Translations under genes and position numbers: made by a program
Notes under the pieces: model-generated
What the model saw: only the letters and a program-made list of their open reading frames with translations
Databases searched by the model: none
What the model was told of the DNA's origin: nothing
Shown: in pieces, positions 36,580-38,520 of the stretch
Layout: each line of letters opens with the position of its first letter
Position numbering within the stretch: the stretch's first letter is position 1
Assembly (NCBI GenBank): GCA_013115145.1
Contig: JAAPAO010000332.1
Location: 1 to 38,520, forward strand
Reading direction: 5' to 3'
Length of the DNA stretch: 38,520 nucleotides
Origin: Perkinsus chesapeaki
Taxonomy: Eukaryota; Perkinsozoa; Perkinsida; Perkinsidae

Positions 36580-38241
36580 ATGTCCGACAATCCTCCCGAC
36601 CCGAGATCGGAATTGCTGACCTTAATTGATATCCCAGAAAGTGCCACTATAACCCTTATTGGTGAGGGTAACCTGCACGCTGTTGTCTCGCTGACTGATA
36701 CAGGGAATGCAGAACTGGATAAGGAACTATTATCAGGAAAGGTAGATTGAAGGAAGGATGGTGACGAGACTCACCTCCACCTCGACCGGGGTATATTAAT
36801 ATACTTATTTCGGACATCGCTTTCATGAGTGACTCCTGTGGAGGGAATATCCGATGATCTTACTCCGTTATAGTTTTTGGTTCGAGGTTCGCTTTTGGTC
36901 AGCTTTTGGTCGGTTCATATACTATCATATCTTACATTCAAGATCATAGCTCACTTAATTATACGCCAGGGCTCTTCAAGAACCTTCTCGTATTTTATCC
37001 GAAAATCTTCTTTCCAATCCTATAATAGATTACGCGGCTTTTAATTGCTCTACCACGTTACATCGAGACTCGGGAATCCCTTCTTCTATCGACTGACATT
37101 CACCTTCATCAGATCATTCGTATCTGTAAGTCACCCGTAACTGAGCGCGCTGCGATGGTTCGCTCCAAGCACTACTCATTGGTGTCTCGGGCTATCGGCG
37201 GTGAATATCTCTCGGATGAGAATCCACCCAAAACTCTCGCAGTCGGTCGGGAAGCTATAAAAAAAATTGATGGTGGTATTGGAAAAGACCGTCTTGAAAA
37301 ACGTGTAGCCAAGTGCCCAACAATTGAAGGTAAGTTGCTTACCTTCGGTAAAGTTAACACTCCTTAATCCAGGTGCATGTTTTTCGGCACCACAAGACAA
37401 CCTCTGCCATGCGCAGATCATGTCCGACATCGCAACAAGTGACGCCAGTGAAGACGTTCTAACTCTGGAGTTAAAACCCAAATGTGGCATCAGAGCGATT
37501 CCTGGTTACCCTTGTCGTTTCGTAATGCAACGAAGTGACGATCCAGGATTTAGTCTTGAGGCGTTCTATGACCCGCATGAGCTCTACTTCGGCGGGGACG
37601 TCCTTGGCCAAGTAGAGAAGCTGTTCGACCAGAAGCCTCGGGGATTCCTAAAGTTAAGATCCCCACCCGGCCGCTCGCTGAGTGAACTTCCCAGGGCAGC
37701 AGTTTGTCTGGCAATCTCCTTAGTCTTGCAAACCACACCAATTCTGTCACGATTAGCCTCTCTGCAACACTATGCCTCAATTGATGAGAAACTACCCGAT
37801 TTTGCAGCCCAGCTTTGGGAATGGCTTTCTGAGCAGCACCGACTGAATCCCAATATATCTATCGAGCACCGGTACCCAGAAGTCCTCCCGACTGTTGAGG
37901 AGTTCAGGACTTTCACTGATATCCATGATGTCGATAAAGTGATCGAATGGCTGTCTATATTTTTGCTCGGCCGCATGGCAATGGATGTTAGCATTTTTCT
38001 ATCATTTTCCACATCTCCAAATGGATCTAGATATCATAAACTCGAAGGAATCGATGCCAAGGATATTTTTCCGAAGGCATCATCATCATCATCTGGCACC
38101 CCGTTATGGTATCGATTGACTGTCATTGACATTGACCCTAAGCCCTTCTCTAAACTACCATTTTATTTTGGACAGTTATCCAAATGTAAAACGAAGTTTA
38201 TAAGTAATCTTCCGACCTATCATCGTACATTGATTGCGTGA
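36580..38241 (+). CDS. IPK1: Inositol-pentakisphosphate 2-kinase (IPK1)
   Basis: Adds the 2-phosphate to InsP5 to make phytate (InsP6). Three exons: 36580-36741, 37113-37329, 37373-38241; 415 aa in frame. The tiny first exon carries the ATP-lobe glycine loop TLIGEGNLHAVVSL. Splicing across a 371-nt intron joins SGK to IIRICKSPVTERAA, the N-lobe strand with the conserved Arg and Lys. Exon 3 holds LELKPKCGIRAIPGYPCRFV, FLKLRSPPGRS, and near the C-terminus VIDIDPKPFSKLP, matching the ELKPK and DLDxKP motifs of the family. The next intron (43 nt) is typical. The gene follows PrsW by 57 bp on the same strand. The long first intron contains a 14-bp AT-rich palindrome near 36789 but no recognisable gene. 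Confidence 0.88.
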
Positions 38242-38520
38242 CATCATTTGTGATTACGGTATTTTCTATCATGCACAGTGAGTCTGGTGTTAAACAGTCC
38301 CACCGCGCTCTTGGCAGTGGAGAAGTTGTAATCGAGAGGTCAGAACACTGACGTTTGCGATCCCAGTTAAAGGCAACATTATCATTTGCCGGATCCTTCT
38401 TAATCGTTTCAGCACCTTCAAAATGCTGAATCATGAGGCCGGGACTCTGGGGAACTATTTTCGGGATTTTGTACAGTATGATGATGCTATGTGGTACTTC
38501 CTTAATAATCTATGATACGA
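38242..38520. other. 3' flank of IPK1
   Basis: 279 bp to the window edge. No gene or RNA is supported. A minus-strand open frame (38198-38434) lacks domains and partly overlaps IPK1 antisense. Confidence 0.5.

Overview
The window looks like nuclear DNA of an intron-dense alveolate protist, most likely a perkinsid (Perkinsus type). Three things point there: a SufS cysteine desulfurase whose leader has the signal-anchor, Ser/Arg-rich stretch and second membrane segment layout known for perkinsid and dinoflagellate plastid proteins; very short GT-AG introns (mostly 39-57 nt) in nearly every gene; and a family of class I ascorbate peroxidases. No bacterial, viral or transposon-coded gene was seen, and no intact tRNA or rRNA gene.

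Layout. 1-1337 has no gene I can support but is rich in small perfect hairpins. 1338-7236 (minus strand) carries plastid-type sufS and three tandem, intronless ascorbate peroxidase genes, two with N-terminal acylation signals. 7654-16510 (minus strand) is an array of three CHFR-like FHA-RING ubiquitin ligase genes with the same exon skeleton. The first is complete down to a PBZ (poly-ADP-ribose-binding) zinc finger; the other two lose their C-terminal part. A coiled-coil gene (9891-11085) and a plus-strand pepsin-like protease gene (12835-13965) lie inside this array.

16836-28067 (minus strand) holds NEMF/Rqc2 of the ribosome quality-control complex (about 21 exons), an unrecognised protein with a mitochondrial-type presequence and one membrane helix, a pair of HAD-family phosphatases with an extra orphan first exon between them, and a five-knuckle CCHC protein resembling Air1/2 or ZCCHC7 of nuclear RNA surveillance. 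28391-35008 (minus strand) is a complete PRP5/DDX46 spliceosomal helicase. Across a 114-bp divergent promoter lie a PrsW-family membrane protease (35123-36522) and inositol pentakisphosphate 2-kinase (36580-38241).

Most genes were rebuilt by hand from GT-AG junctions that keep frame and restore family motifs. Exons marked tentative are the weak points. The genes are mostly unrelated housekeeping functions (redox defence, mitotic or DNA-damage ubiquitination, ribosome rescue, RNA surveillance, splicing, inositol phosphates) and do not form an operon. The most unusual signals are tRNA 3'-half-like segments inside three separate short introns, the decaying CHFR array, two clusters of small hairpins in non-coding DNA, and a duplicated HAD first exon that could act as an alternative exon.
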